64,000 bases of DNA from Roseovarius litorisediminis (GCF_900172295.1 NZ_FWFL01000001.1:310001-374000); one strand, 5' to 3'; counted from the first letter of the stretch, positions 46,202 to 56,058 are shown. Numbers and translations are program-made. The notes: generated by a model from the sequence alone, not told the origin.

Positions 46202-47323
46202 TCACTTGAAGACAATTTCGGTTATCGCAGTGTCCTGATAATGCGTCCCGGCATAAACATCGAGGATTTCAAAGTTGGCCCAGGCAATCGGTCCAAGGTC
46301 AGCGATTGTGCCGATTTGTTGCCAATCTGACGTATCGCGCAATGTGAAGTTTGCCTGTTTTCCGTTCGACCCTGTGATCCTCATCGAACGAACGCGGCTG
46401 TTACGGGAATAAACCCTTTCCGATTTGGCATAGCCATTACGGATAGACAGGACACTCAGATGCGTCGGTGCGTCAAAGATAATCGAGAAGTTTTCCCCGA
46501 CCCCCTGACCAGACACGCCTTCAACCCAGGCCGTTCGCGGATTTCCGTCCTGTGTATTTCCCGGACCATAGCTGTTGCTTCCCTGCGAAGCCAAATACGA
46601 GGAAAAGCATAATTGCGCAGGGCGGTTCGATGCCGAAATGGAAACGCAGTTGCGCATGTACCGGCCTGGTGGCGGCGGGGCAGATGATGTCGAAGGTTGC
46701 GCCGCAGGGCGTGTCGATGCCGGTGACTGGCCTTTACGGCGAATCCATCCCCGCTCGACCGCAGCCAGTCGCTGATGACGCGGCGGATGTGTCACAGAGC
46801 CGCTTTCCGACAACGTGGCCCACAATGATTGCGCTTCGGTAAGAGATGCACCAAGGGCGGATAAGGTGAAACCCGCGTATTCATCTGCTTCCAGTTCTGT
46901 CGGCGGGCGCGATCCGGTGCCGGTGATCGTATGACCCTGCAGATGGTGCCCGACCTCATGTGCCATCACGCCATAAAGCTGCCATTGCGCAAATGGGTCG
47001 GCTTTATACTGCGCTATCCAATCAGGATTGAATGCCAGATAGCGCTCGCCGTCGATAATCACGGCGGCTGCATTGCCGACTTCATCGGTTTCGACAACCT
47101 GGAAATTGGGCAGCAGACCCGACACAGAAAGAATGTCGTTCACCACTGACCAGACCTGCTGAACCGAAAACGCACTGGCATCAGAATAGCGTGGTTTGGG
47201 AAGAACAATTTCTTTACAGCCCGCAAGTGTGCAGACCACCTGGGGCTGCGCGGCTTCCTGTGCGGGCGCAAAAGTACCGAACAGGCTAAGCCATAAGGCG
47301 CAGGGAATGAAACGTACACGCAT
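46202..47323 (-). CDS. Secreted HEVGHH metallopeptidase with C-terminal NADase-type glycan-binding-like domain
   Basis: A 373-residue exported protein with a signal peptide (cleaved near residue 22). The catalytic half has GVMAHEVGHHLQGHT (HEVGH at 122-126) and PTELEADEYAGF with Glu143/Glu145 and Asp147 as likely third ligand region, the M48-like layout but with no membrane helix. After a Pro/Ser linker (about 200-222), the last 150 residues show IRNGYAKSERVYSRNSRVR, FTLRDTSDWQ and VYAGTHYQDTAITEI, which I recall from NADase-type glycan-binding/discoidin-like modules. Substrate and ligand are unknown. Confidence 0.75.
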   Translation of the reverse strand: MRVRFIPCALWLSLFGTFAPAQEAAQPQVVCTLAGCKEIVLPKPRYSDASAFSVQQVWSVVNDILSVSGLLPNFQVVETDEVGNAAAVIIDGERYLAFNPDWIAQYKADPFAQWQLYGVMAHEVGHHLQGHTITGTGSRPPTELEADEYAGFTLSALGASLTEAQSLWATLSESGSVTHPPRHQRLAAVERGWIRRKGQSPASTRPAAQPSTSSAPPPPGRYMRNCVSISASNRPAQLCFSSYLASQGSNSYGPGNTQDGNPRTAWVEGVSGQGVGENFSIIFDAPTHLSVLSIRNGYAKSERVYSRNSRVRSMRITGSNGKQANFTLRDTSDWQQIGTIADLGPIAWANFEILDVYAGTHYQDTAITEIVFK

Positions 47324-47408
47324 GTCGACTGACCCCTCTCTGAGAACAGGTTAGGCCAATTCTTTGGCACTGGTAAAGAGAGACGCGAATTCTTGTGCCC
47401 GTGCAGGG

Positions 47409-48083
47409 CTACTTGACCAGGCGCAAATAAGGTTTTTCGCTTGGGTTGGCTGGTCGATGCTCAAAACGATGACCGGTTTCTGCCATTCCCGGACCCTGCA
47501 TTGACTCTGCCATCAAACCCGGGCTGCCTGTGTCCAGTGGCTCAAGTGTTGTGCTTGCAATATTGAAACGGCGCGGTGCCCGTCCGATATTCCCTTTCGT
47601 CACCAGGCACCCCAAAGCGCGTGAGATATCTCCCAGATCACTGCGCAGTGGCAACAATACCAGATCGCTTTCGATCACCGGCCGGCCGATGCCGCCATCG
47701 GATCGCAACTTCAGATGCAGTGTCGCCGGTCGGTCAAAAAGCTCGACCAGTTGCAGGGCAAAATCCTTGCGCTGACCGGGGTCTACAAACGCACTTAGCG
47801 GCATGCCGCGCACCTCCATGCCCATCAGGTCACTCAGGTGCGATCCCGCGATGCGCAGGCGCGTCACACCTGGCGCGATGTTTTCTGCGATAAAAGCATT
47901 TTCCAGCAGTCCCTCGATCCCGCGCGGATCAATGTCCGAACGCCACGGAACATCACCGGATTTGCGCATGCTTTGCCAATAGGCCCGAAATGCATCAATG
48001 TCTTTTGTCTTTGCCGAGGTACGGTCGCCGCGAAATTTGACAACGGTGTCGGGGAACGGCTGTCTTTTCTGATCGTCGTGCAT
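47409..48083 (-). CDS. PAS domain-containing protein (PAS_5 type)
   Basis: A 224-residue cytoplasmic protein. The PAS_5-like region (about 20-165) reads IDAFRAYWQSMRKSGDVPWRSDIDPRGIEGLLENAFIAENIAPGVTRLRIAGSHLSDLMGMEVRGMPLSAFV, followed by the back part of the fold. Such proteins are common in Rhodobacteraceae and of unknown signalling role. ATG 48083 (MHDDQKRQPF) gives a compact start. The frame is open for 34 more codons upstream. A CtrA-like box lies at 48211-48225. Confidence 0.8.
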   Translation of the reverse strand: MHDDQKRQPFPDTVVKFRGDRTSAKTKDIDAFRAYWQSMRKSGDVPWRSDIDPRGIEGLLENAFIAENIAPGVTRLRIAGSHLSDLMGMEVRGMPLSAFVDPGQRKDFALQLVELFDRPATLHLKLRSDGGIGRPVIESDLVLLPLRSDLGDISRALGCLVTKGNIGRAPRRFNIASTTLEPLDTGSPGLMAESMQGPGMAETGHRFEHRPANPSEKPYLRLVK

Positions 48084-48210
48084 GTCAAAACCCTTGAAAA
48101 CTCTGAAGTCAAAGTGGATCCGGACAAATGCACATGCCCTTGCATGCCCGGACCCACTCTTACGGCTTTGTTCAGAATGCCACAATTCGAGGCGGATTTA
48201 TCTAAAATTC

Positions 48211-48225
48211 GTAACAAATGGTTAA
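48211..48225 (-). promoter_or_regulatory. CtrA-like binding box upstream of the PAS gene
   Basis: On the minus strand the sequence is TTAACCATTTGTTAC, that is TTAA-N7-TTAC, one base off the CtrA consensus TTAA-N7-TTAA, and it contains the full half-site TTAACCAT. It is 128 bp upstream of the PAS gene start and oriented with it. Confidence 0.5.
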
Positions 48226-48314
48226 CTCCGCCGTAAGTCACGGGCGATGTCATGTGCTTGCCAGCGCAGGGGCGAATGGCTAGGACAGGGCGGCAATCGA
48301 AAAGGGATGCTGCT

Positions 48315-49205
48315 GTGCTACATTCAATGACGGCCTTTGCGTCGGCCACGGGCGCGCATGACGGATACAGCTGGACGTGGGATCTGCGCAGCGTCAACGG
48401 CAAGGGGCTGGATCTGCGCCTGCGCGCGCCTGATTGGATTGACGGCCTTGAGGCCGGTCTGCGTGCCCGGCTGGGCAAGGCGCTTAACCGCGGCAATGTC
48501 ACCCTGTCGCTGCGGCTTCTGGCCGAGGATCAGGGCAGCACCCAGCGCATCAATGACGTGCAACTGGACAGTGTTCTGGCCGCCATGGCCCAGATCGAGA
48601 CCCGCGCGATGGATATGGGCCTGTCGCTGGCACCTGCAAATGCGGCCGACGTTCTGTCTGTGCGGGGCGTGCTGGAGTCCGGGGCAGCGGATCAGGACAC
48701 AAGCGCACTGGCAAGCGCGCTGCTGGCCGATTTCGAAACGCTGCTGCAAGGTTTCATCGCCATGCGCGCCAGCGAGGGGACGGCCCTGGCCGGCGTTCTG
48801 TCGGCGCAGCTTGACGTTATTGCCCACCTGACCGATCAGGCGGCCGAAACAGCCGAAACGCGCAAGGCCGATATGGCGCTGAATTTCCGCAATGCCCTTC
48901 AAAGGGTGCTCGACAATACCGACAGCGGCGATGAGGGCCGCATCGCCCAGGAAATTGCGATGCTGGCGGTCAAGGCCGATGTCACCGAAGAGATCGACCG
49001 ACTGCGCGCCCATGTCGGTGCCGCCCGCGACCTGCTGGCCAAAGGCTCGCCGATTGGTCGCAAGCTTGATTTCCTCAGCCAGGAATTCAACCGCGAAGCC
49101 AACACCCTGTGCGCCAAGGCGCAAAACACCGCACTTACCACCATCGGTCTGGAGTTGAAAACCGTCATCGACCAAATGCGCGAACAGGTGCAGAATGTCG
49201 AATGA
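48315..49205 (+). CDS. yicC: YicC family endoribonuclease-like protein
   Basis: A 296-residue YicC/YloC family protein. The family N-terminus is MLHSMTAFASATGAHDGYSWTWDLRSVNGKGLDLRLR. The C-terminal DUF1732 part has EEIDRLRAHVGAARDLL, GRKLDFLSQEFNREANTLCAKA and LELKTVIDQMREQVQNVE. E. coli YicC is a proposed RNase. The start here is GTG, with AAGGG 8 nt upstream. An ATG at 48327 is also possible. gmk follows after 95 bp, the usual pairing. Confidence 0.92.
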   Translation: MLHSMTAFASATGAHDGYSWTWDLRSVNGKGLDLRLRAPDWIDGLEAGLRARLGKALNRGNVTLSLRLLAEDQGSTQRINDVQLDSVLAAMAQIETRAMDMGLSLAPANAADVLSVRGVLESGAADQDTSALASALLADFETLLQGFIAMRASEGTALAGVLSAQLDVIAHLTDQAAETAETRKADMALNFRNALQRVLDNTDSGDEGRIAQEIAMLAVKADVTEEIDRLRAHVGAARDLLAKGSPIGRKLDFLSQEFNREANTLCAKAQNTALTTIGLELKTVIDQMREQVQNVE

Positions 49206-49300
49206 CCGCGTAGGGCTGATCTGTTGCATTTGAGTATTTTTGGAAAAATGAAAGCAGAGCCGGGACCAAGGGCAGGGACTGAATTAAGGATACCTCTAAA

Positions 49301-49942
49301 ATGACCAACCGCCGCGGCCTTCTGATTATCCTGTCTTCGCCCTCGGGCGCGGGCAAATCCACATTGTCGCGGCGCCTGCGCGACTGGGATCCGACAATTT
49401 CTTTTTCGGTTTCGGCCACAACCCGCATACCGCGGGCGGGCGAAGTGGATGGGCAGGACTATCATTTCCTGACCGAAAAGCAGTTTCAGAATGATGTGGC
49501 CAATGGCGACATGCTGGAACATGCGCATGTTTTCGGTAATTTTTATGGCAGCCCGCGTGCCCCGGTTCAGGCGGCCATCGACGCGGGCCGCGATGTTCTG
49601 TTCGATATTGACTGGCAAGGCGCGCAGCAGATCCAGAACTCGGCCCTGGGTCCGCACACCCTGTCGATTTTCATCCTGCCACCGTCGATCGCGGAACTGC
49701 ACCGGCGGTTGACCACGCGCGGACAGGACAGTGACGAGGTCATCGCCAAACGCATGCGCAAAAGCTGGGATGAAATCAGCCACTGGGCCGAATACGATTA
49801 TGTCCTGATCAACGATGATCTGGACTGTACCGAAAAAAGCCTGAAAAACATTGTGACGGCGGCCCGGCTCAAACGTATTCAGCAACCGGGCCTTAATGCC
49901 CATGTCAAACGACTTCACACCGAATTCGAGGAAACCACGTGA
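49301..49942 (+). CDS. gmk: Guanylate kinase
   Basis: A 213-residue kinase converting GMP to GDP. Landmarks are the P-loop [32 protein letters not shown] (GMP-binding), and [13 protein letters not shown]. Its 3' end overlaps the next gene as GTGA. Confidence 0.97.
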   Translation: MTNRRGLLIILSSPSGAGKSTLSRRLRDWDPTISFSVSATTRIPRAGEVDGQDYHFLTEKQFQNDVANGDMLEHAHVFGNFYGSPRAPVQAAIDAGRDVLFDIDWQGAQQIQNSALGPHTLSIFILPPSIAELHRRLTTRGQDSDEVIAKRMRKSWDEISHWAEYDYVLINDDLDCTEKSLKNIVTAARLKRIQQPGLNAHVKRLHTEFEETT

Positions 49943-50460
49943 CCCTTTACAGTCTTGATGGAACCGCACCGCAGATTGCCGACGATACCTGGGTGGCGCC
50001 CGATGCCAACCTGATCGGCAAGATCATTCTGGAAACTGCCGCTTCGGTCTGGTTCGGCTGTACCCTGCGCGGCGATAACGAGACGATTACCATCGGCGCG
50101 GGCAGCAATGTGCAGGAAAACACGGTCATGCACACCGATTTGGGGTTTCCGTTGACGATTGGTGCGGGCTGTACCATCGGTCACAAGGCGATGCTGCATG
50201 GCTGCACCATCGGCGACAATTCCCTGATCGGGATGGGGGCCACGGTGCTGAACGGTGCCAGAATTGGCCGCAACTGTCTGATCGGGGCAGGCGCCCTGAT
50301 TACCGAAGGCAAGGAAATTCCCGATGGCAGCCTGGTGATGGGCGCCCCCGGCAGGGTGATCCGCCAGATGGATGCCGCAGCGATAGATGGCCTGCGCCAA
50401 AGCGCACTGCACTATCAGCAGAACATGCGCCGGTTTCGCGACGGGTTGCGGGCGCTGTGA
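49939..50460 (+). CDS. Gamma carbonic anhydrase family protein
   Basis: A 173-residue left-handed beta-helix protein of the gamma-CA/YrdA family, with hexapeptide repeats through residues 15-140. Candidate metal ligands are His in [17 protein letters not shown]. Many members are inactive as anhydrases. The start is GTG, overlapping gmk by 4 bp. phoR follows 17 bp later. Confidence 0.9.
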   Translation: MTLYSLDGTAPQIADDTWVAPDANLIGKIILETAASVWFGCTLRGDNETITIGAGSNVQENTVMHTDLGFPLTIGAGCTIGHKAMLHGCTIGDNSLIGMGATVLNGARIGRNCLIGAGALITEGKEIPDGSLVMGAPGRVIRQMDAAAIDGLRQSALHYQQNMRRFRDGLRAL

Positions 50461-50477
50461 CGCCCCTGCACGGATAA

Positions 50478-51527
50478 ATGGAACCCTCCCAGGTCCAGCC
50501 GCTGCTGCAGGCTTTTCCCTTGCCGGTTCTGCTGATCGGCCCGGATGAGCTTATCCTTGGTGCCAATGATCCGGCCCAGGCGTTTTTGGGCAAGGGGCTG
50601 ACCGGGCGCCATTTCATTGCCGCCCTGCGCCAGCCCACCGTGCTGGACGCGGTTGAGGCCTGCCTGCGTAAGGGCACGCCCGGCAAAACCCGGTATCTTG
50701 GTAGTGACGGCGCCCAGGATACAAGCTTTGACGTCACTTGTACGTCGGTGCCCACGGCGGCAGGCCCCGGCGTTCTGGTGTCGTTCGAGGATACAACCCA
50801 TCTGCAGCAGGCGGACCAGATGCGCCGTGATTTCGTTGCCAATGTCAGCCATGAATTGCGCACGCCGCTGACATCGCTGATGGGATTTATCGAAACCCTG
50901 CGTGGTCCCGCGCGCAACGATCCCGTCGCCATCGATCGGTTTCTTGGAATCATGCAATCCGAATCGGCCCGGATGGAACGGCTGGTGCGCGATCTGCTGT
51001 CCCTAAGCCGGGTTGAAGGACAGGAACGTGTTCGCCCTACTGAAACCGTGGAGATCGGGCAATGTCTGCAATCGGTCGTGCACGCGCTGCGCCCTGTCGC
51101 GACCGACAAGGATGTGACAATCGACCTTGTTTTGCCCGAAACGGGCCTGACGGTTAACGGTGCGTCCGACCAGCTTGTGCAGGTCTTCACCAATCTGATT
51201 GAAAACGCGGTGAACTACGGAGGCGCCGGTAACAGTGTTGAAGTTGCGGCACATGTTTCCGAAAACGCCCCATCTGTCCGTGGTCCTGCCGTGATTGTAA
51301 CGGTGACCGATCAGGGCCCCGGCATTGATCAGGTTCATATCCCGCGCCTGACAGAGCGATTCTATCGCGTTGACAGTCACCGCTCACGTGAAATGGGCGG
51401 CACGGGGTTGGGCCTGGCCATCGTCAAACATATCATAAATCGCCACCGAGGCCGGCTGCGCATTTCCAGTGAGCTGGGAAAAGGCAGCGAATTCCGGGTG
51501 ATCCTGCCCCGCGAAACACGCGGGTGA
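50478..51527 (+). CDS. phoR: Phosphate regulon sensor histidine kinase PhoR
   Basis: A 349-residue kinase with an N-terminal PAS-like domain (about 10-110), the HisKA phosphoacceptor in FVANVSHELRTPLTSLMGFIETL, and a catalytic ATPase domain (N box QVFTNLIENAVNYGG, G1 VTDQGPGID, GGTGLGLAIVKHI). No transmembrane helix is evident, so unlike E. coli PhoR it appears to be cytosolic. It precedes pst-phoU-phoB, so its partner is PhoB. Confidence 0.93.
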   Translation: MEPSQVQPLLQAFPLPVLLIGPDELILGANDPAQAFLGKGLTGRHFIAALRQPTVLDAVEACLRKGTPGKTRYLGSDGAQDTSFDVTCTSVPTAAGPGVLVSFEDTTHLQQADQMRRDFVANVSHELRTPLTSLMGFIETLRGPARNDPVAIDRFLGIMQSESARMERLVRDLLSLSRVEGQERVRPTETVEIGQCLQSVVHALRPVATDKDVTIDLVLPETGLTVNGASDQLVQVFTNLIENAVNYGGAGNSVEVAAHVSENAPSVRGPAVIVTVTDQGPGIDQVHIPRLTERFYRVDSHRSREMGGTGLGLAIVKHIINRHRGRLRISSELGKGSEFRVILPRETRG

Positions 51528-51698
51528 AACTTCAGTCGCGCCGCGCCGGTTTGCGAAAAAGGGTTTGTTGTTAACACGTTACAGTTTCGCGTGACCGCGC
51601 AATTCCGGGACATGCCCCCCCCGGGCCCCCAAGAATTTGTTGAGTGACGAACGTTCGCCCGAAACGTCCGCGCGATTGCTTTGACAGAAAAATACCGA

Positions 51699-51731
51699 CT
51701 GTCATGAAACCGTTACAAAAACGTAACAAAA
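51699..51731 (+). promoter_or_regulatory. Pho box upstream of pstS
   Basis: CTGTCATGAAA / CCGTTACAAAA / ACGTAACAAAA form three consecutive 11-bp units (51699-51709, 51710-51720, 51721-51731), matching the PhoB half-site plus A-rich spacer pattern. The first two units contain an 18-bp Pho box, CTGTCATGAAACCGTTAC. The pstS start is 77 bp downstream. Confidence 0.85.
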
Positions 51732-51808
51732 GCGTTGTCACGGAGGATTAGCAACGGCGCCAGAGGTCATCGCCTGAATGGCCCGGACAAACAGATCAGG
51801 AGTTTGAT

Positions 51809-52807
51809 ATGTCCCTTGCAAAACTGACCGCCTCTGCCGTGGTCATCGCTGCTGTTTCCGCCAGTGCCGCATCGGCGCGAGACCAGATCCGCATTGTCGG
51901 GTCATCCACCGTTTTTCCGTTTTCAACCGCCGTGGCTGAACAGTTTGGCAAAACCACCGATTTCCGGACACCGGTTGTTGAATCGACCGGATCGGGTGGG
52001 GGTCTGAAACTGTTCTGTGCTGGCGTCGGTGTGGAACATCCTGACGTCGCCAACGCCTCGCGCCGTATGAAGGCTAAGGAATTCAAACTTTGCGCCGAAA
52101 ATGGCGTAACCGAGATTACCGAAGTTACCGTAGGTTTTGACGGCATCGTTGTGGCCAACGCCAAATCCGGTGCCGATTTCGAAGTGACCCGTGAACAGCT
52201 GTGGCAGGCGCTGGCCGCCGAAGGGGACAAACCCACCACATGGGACGAGATTGACCCGGCGCTGCCCGCCATCGACATCGAAGTTCTGGGCCCGCCGCCA
52301 AGTTCGGGTACCCGCGATGCGTTCGAGGAGCTGGTTATGATCGAGGGCTGTCTTGAGGCAGGCCATGAAAAAGACTTCTGCGGCAAGGACGGCAGCCATA
52401 TTCGCGAGGACGGCCCCTATGTCGAAGCCGGGGAAAACGACAACCTGATCGTTTCGAAACTTGAGGCCAATCCTGATGCCCTGGGTGTCTTTGGTTTCTC
52501 GTTCCTGGATCAGAACGCTGATGCCATCAAAGGCGCGGTGGTTGATGGTGTGGAACCAACTTTCGACAACATCGCTTCGGGTGACTATCCGGTGTCACGC
52601 TCGCTGTATTTCTACATTAAGAATGCCCATGTTGGTGTGGTGCCCGGCATTCAGGAATACGCGGTCGAGTTCATGTCGGAAAACGCCGCTGGCGAAGACG
52701 GCTATCTGCTGGACAAAGGCCTGATCCCGCTGCCCGCCGACAGCTTCAATACTGTCAGCGACGCGGTCAAGAACCTGACCACCATGACCGGCAACGAGTG
52801 GAACTGA
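51809..52807 (+). CDS. pstS: Phosphate-binding protein PstS
   Basis: A 332-residue periplasmic binding protein with a signal peptide (cleaved after ASA, about residue 21). Phosphate-binding motifs are IVGSSTVFPFSTAVAEQF, ESTGSGGGLKLFCAG and GPPPSSGTRDAFEELV. It is the first gene of the PhoB-controlled operon, with CAGGAG 7 nt upstream. Confidence 0.96.
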   Translation: MSLAKLTASAVVIAAVSASAASARDQIRIVGSSTVFPFSTAVAEQFGKTTDFRTPVVESTGSGGGLKLFCAGVGVEHPDVANASRRMKAKEFKLCAENGVTEITEVTVGFDGIVVANAKSGADFEVTREQLWQALAAEGDKPTTWDEIDPALPAIDIEVLGPPPSSGTRDAFEELVMIEGCLEAGHEKDFCGKDGSHIREDGPYVEAGENDNLIVSKLEANPDALGVFGFSFLDQNADAIKGAVVDGVEPTFDNIASGDYPVSRSLYFYIKNAHVGVVPGIQEYAVEFMSENAAGEDGYLLDKGLIPLPADSFNTVSDAVKNLTTMTGNEWN

Positions 52808-52881
52808 TCCATCACGCCTGAACTCAGAACGGGAGGCGGTCCCACGCCTCCCGTTAACATGTAAGGACCCGGGGAACGCAT

Positions 52882-54258
52882 ATGACAACCCTGCTTTTCG
52901 GCTTTGTTCTGGTGCTGGCGCTGGCTTCGTTTCTGGTTGCCAGATCCCGCGCCGGGCAGCTTGCCGGTGACACGCCGGCCAGTCTGCATTCGCGTCCCGC
53001 CTATCACGGGTTCTACAGCCTGCTATGGGTGTTGATGGCGGGCATTGGTTTTCTGATCGTTCTGACGCTTGTGCCCAACTATCTGATGACAAACAGCCTG
53101 CTGTCTCAGATCGGTCAGGCCCTTCCTGACAGCGCTTTTATCGAGCGCCAGTTGATCCTGTCGGATGCCAAGGCGCTGGCCACCGGCCGCATCGCCAGCC
53201 AGACAGACCCGCTGCGTCAAGAGATTGCAGCCGCCTATGCCGCCAAAGCCGCCTTTTGGGGCTGGATCCGTATCGCGTTGGTTGTTGGTGCAGCCCTGAT
53301 AGCAGCCATTGCCACTCAGGCGACCGTGTCACTGGACTGGCGCGCGCGCAACCGCGCAGAAAACATCGTGCGCCTGATCCTGGCCGCCATGGCCACCATC
53401 GCGATCCTTACCACCATCGGTATCGTGGTTTCACTGATTTTTGAAACTTACAGCTTCTTTTCAAAAATCGACTGGCAGCTGCACAAGTTTCTGTTCGGCA
53501 CAACCTGGAGCCCGCTCTCTGGCGTACAAGAGGGGCATATGGACGCCGACAAGGTAGGCGCGGTCCCGCTTTTCGCCGGTACGCTGATGATCACTTTTAT
53601 CGCCATGCTCGTGGCCGTGCCCGTGGGTCTGTTTGCCGCCATCTATCTCAGTGATTTTGCCGGGAACCGAACCCGCGCCATCGTCAAGCCGATGCTGGAA
53701 ATTCTGGCGGGTATTCCCACTGTGGTCTATGGATTTTTCGCCGCCATCACCGTGGCGCCGTTTTTCAGGAACACCGGCGATGCCATCGGTGTTTCCATTG
53801 CGTCCGAATCCGCCCTTGTGGCCGGGCTTGTCATGGGCATCATGATCATCCCATTCATATCATCGCTGTCCGACGACGTGATCAATTCCGTGCCGCAGGC
53901 GCTGCGCGACGGGTCGTTTGGGCTGGGCGCCACCAAGGCCGAAACCATCCGTCAGGTGGTTCTGCCCGCCGCATTACCAGGTATCGTCTCGGCTGCTTTG
54001 CTGGGATTCAGCCGCGCCGTGGGGGAAACCATGATCGTGGTCATGGCCGCAGGGCAGGGTGCCAACCTGACTGCCAATCCGCTAGAGGCAGTGACAACCG
54101 TTACCGTGCAGATCGTTATGCTGATCACCGGCGATACCGAGGCCGAAACCGCTGCAGGCCCGGCCTTTACACTCGGGTTTACGCTGTTTTGCATCACGCT
54201 TTTGATGAATGTGGCGGCCCAGCGTCTTGTGCGCAAATACCGCGAAACCTATGAGTAG
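52882..54258 (+). CDS. pstC: Phosphate ABC permease PstC
   Basis: A 458-residue permease. The N-terminal third (three helices with an extra loop) is the alphaproteobacterial extension. The permease core starts near residue 165 and holds the EAA-like loop DGSFGLGATKAETIRQVVLPAALPGIVSA. Together with PstA it forms the phosphate channel. The pstA start overlaps its 3' end region. Confidence 0.95.
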   Translation: MTTLLFGFVLVLALASFLVARSRAGQLAGDTPASLHSRPAYHGFYSLLWVLMAGIGFLIVLTLVPNYLMTNSLLSQIGQALPDSAFIERQLILSDAKALATGRIASQTDPLRQEIAAAYAAKAAFWGWIRIALVVGAALIAAIATQATVSLDWRARNRAENIVRLILAAMATIAILTTIGIVVSLIFETYSFFSKIDWQLHKFLFGTTWSPLSGVQEGHMDADKVGAVPLFAGTLMITFIAMLVAVPVGLFAAIYLSDFAGNRTRAIVKPMLEILAGIPTVVYGFFAAITVAPFFRNTGDAIGVSIASESALVAGLVMGIMIIPFISSLSDDVINSVPQALRDGSFGLGATKAETIRQVVLPAALPGIVSAALLGFSRAVGETMIVVMAAGQGANLTANPLEAVTTVTVQIVMLITGDTEAETAAGPAFTLGFTLFCITLLMNVAAQRLVRKYRETYE

Positions 54259-54268
54259 AGGCCGCTCC

Positions 54269-56041
54269 ATGACCGACATGACCGGACATCACCGCTCGTT
54301 GCTGGGCACATCCAGCCCGCGATTGCGGGCCCGCCGCCGCGCGGAATGGCGTCTGCGCGCTTATGGCATTACCGCTATCACCGTTGCCGGGCTGGCGCTT
54401 TTTACCCTGCTATGGTCAGTGCTGTCTCAGGCGGCAACGTCGATCACCGAAAGTTACCTGACTCTGCCGGTCACCCTGTCGGCCAATGAACTGGGTCTTG
54501 ACGACACAGCCACTCCAAACGACATCCTGCGGGCCGATTTTTCAGGGCTGACCAAAGATGTGCTGAAAGAACAATTCCCGTCGATCAAAGGCCGCACGGC
54601 AAAACGCGAGCTTTATGATCTGGTCTCTTCCGGCGCATCTTTTGAACTGGCTACCAAGGCCAGCTTGAACCCTGCTTTGATCGGTCAGACCATAGAATAC
54701 CCGTTCCTCGCCTCTGACGCCACCGACCTGTATCTCAAAGGCGAATACGGCGCACTGGTGGAAAGCCCGACAAAGGGAAATCTGACGATAACTCTTGATG
54801 ATGATGCAGTCACCGTGACCTCCACCGCTGATGACTTTGCAACGGCGCTGCTGACCGTCAAAAAACATTTGCTCGGGGATGCCGCAGACCTGCGGCGCAA
54901 GGCTGCTCGTCAGGACAATGCAGCTCAGGTTTATGCTCAGCGGGCTGAAACGGCTGATACCGACAAAGAGCGCGAAAAGAACAGTGCAAAAGCCAAGAAA
55001 AGCGCGGCCAACCGTGACAAACTGCTGGCACAGGCTCGGGCGCTCGAAATCCGCGCCTCGCAAACCGAAGGCACCGAGGAACTGGATGACGAAAACCGCT
55101 CGATGCTGATCAATGTTGCCGGCGGCTGGATCAAACTTACCAAACTTGATCGCGCACGGGCCAGTGGCACCGTATTGACCGAAACGCGCGCCGTCACGGA
55201 TGTTGCCGACTGGTCGCTTTATATGACCGACCTGCCCGAAGCCGCGCGCAAAATCTCGGATACCCAGATAGCCGCCATTGAAACCCTCCGGGTTCAGGGG
55301 CAGGTGGACCGGGTGTTCAACTGGCGCTTCTTCACGTCGGCAGATTCGCGTGAACCCGAGCTGGCTGGCATCTGGGGCGCCACCGTGGGGTCATTCTGGA
55401 CGATGCTGGTAACCTTCCTGCTGGCCTTTCCCATCGGGGTCTCTGCAGCCGTTTATCTGGAAGAATTCGCACCCAGGAACAAATTCACCGATTTCGTCGA
55501 GGTCAATATCAACAACCTTGCCGCCGTGCCCTCGATCGTCTTCGGCCTGCTGGGGCTGTCGGTTTTCCTTGGCATCTTCGGCGTGCCGCGTTCGGCCCCT
55601 CTGGCAGGGGGGATCGTGCTGGCGCTGATGACCCTGCCCACGATTATTATCGCCTCGCGTGCCGCGCTCAAGGCGGTGCCGCCGTCAATCCGCGACGCCG
55701 CGCTTGGGGTTGGGGCTTCACGTCTGCAAACTACTTTCCACCACGTGCTGCCGCTGGCCATGCCCGGCGTGCTGACCGGAACCATCATCGGCATGGCGCA
55801 AGCCCTTGGTGAAACTGCCCCGCTGATCATGATCGGCATGGTTGCCTTTATCGTGGACATCCCCGGCGGTATCACCGACAGCGCCAGCGTTTTGCCGGTG
55901 CAGGTGTTCCGCTGGTCCGATTTTCCAGAACGCGCGTTCGAGGCCAAGACCGGTGCGGCCATCTGTGTATTGCTGCTGTTTCTGGTGGTCATGAACGCCG
56001 TCGCCATCCTTCTTCGCCGCCGCTTTGAGCGCCGCTGGTAA
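54269..56041 (+). CDS. pstA: Phosphate ABC permease PstA with large extracytoplasmic insertion
   Basis: A 590-residue protein with a transmembrane helix (about 34-56), then 310 residues outside the membrane, then the permease core (about 370-590) with the EAA loop [33 protein letters not shown]. The early outer part fits the DUF3333 extension of alphaproteobacterial PstA. Between about 190 and 265 it carries a highly charged coiled coil ([44 protein letters not shown]) that makes it longer than usual. The ATG at 54269 has AGAGG upstream. Earlier starts overlap pstC. Confidence 0.93.
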   Translation: MTDMTGHHRSLLGTSSPRLRARRRAEWRLRAYGITAITVAGLALFTLLWSVLSQAATSITESYLTLPVTLSANELGLDDTATPNDILRADFSGLTKDVLKEQFPSIKGRTAKRELYDLVSSGASFELATKASLNPALIGQTIEYPFLASDATDLYLKGEYGALVESPTKGNLTITLDDDAVTVTSTADDFATALLTVKKHLLGDAADLRRKAARQDNAAQVYAQRAETADTDKEREKNSAKAKKSAANRDKLLAQARALEIRASQTEGTEELDDENRSMLINVAGGWIKLTKLDRARASGTVLTETRAVTDVADWSLYMTDLPEAARKISDTQIAAIETLRVQGQVDRVFNWRFFTSADSREPELAGIWGATVGSFWTMLVTFLLAFPIGVSAAVYLEEFAPRNKFTDFVEVNINNLAAVPSIVFGLLGLSVFLGIFGVPRSAPLAGGIVLALMTLPTIIIASRAALKAVPPSIRDAALGVGASRLQTTFHHVLPLAMPGVLTGTIIGMAQALGETAPLIMIGMVAFIVDIPGGITDSASVLPVQVFRWSDFPERAFEAKTGAAICVLLLFLVVMNAVAILLRRRFERRW

Positions 56042-56058
56042 CTCACAGGATAAACCCC

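Noticed and set aside
51614-51631. C-rich run near the end of the phoR-pstS gap
   Set aside because: It might be a slippage site, but it is outside genes and has no partner feature.
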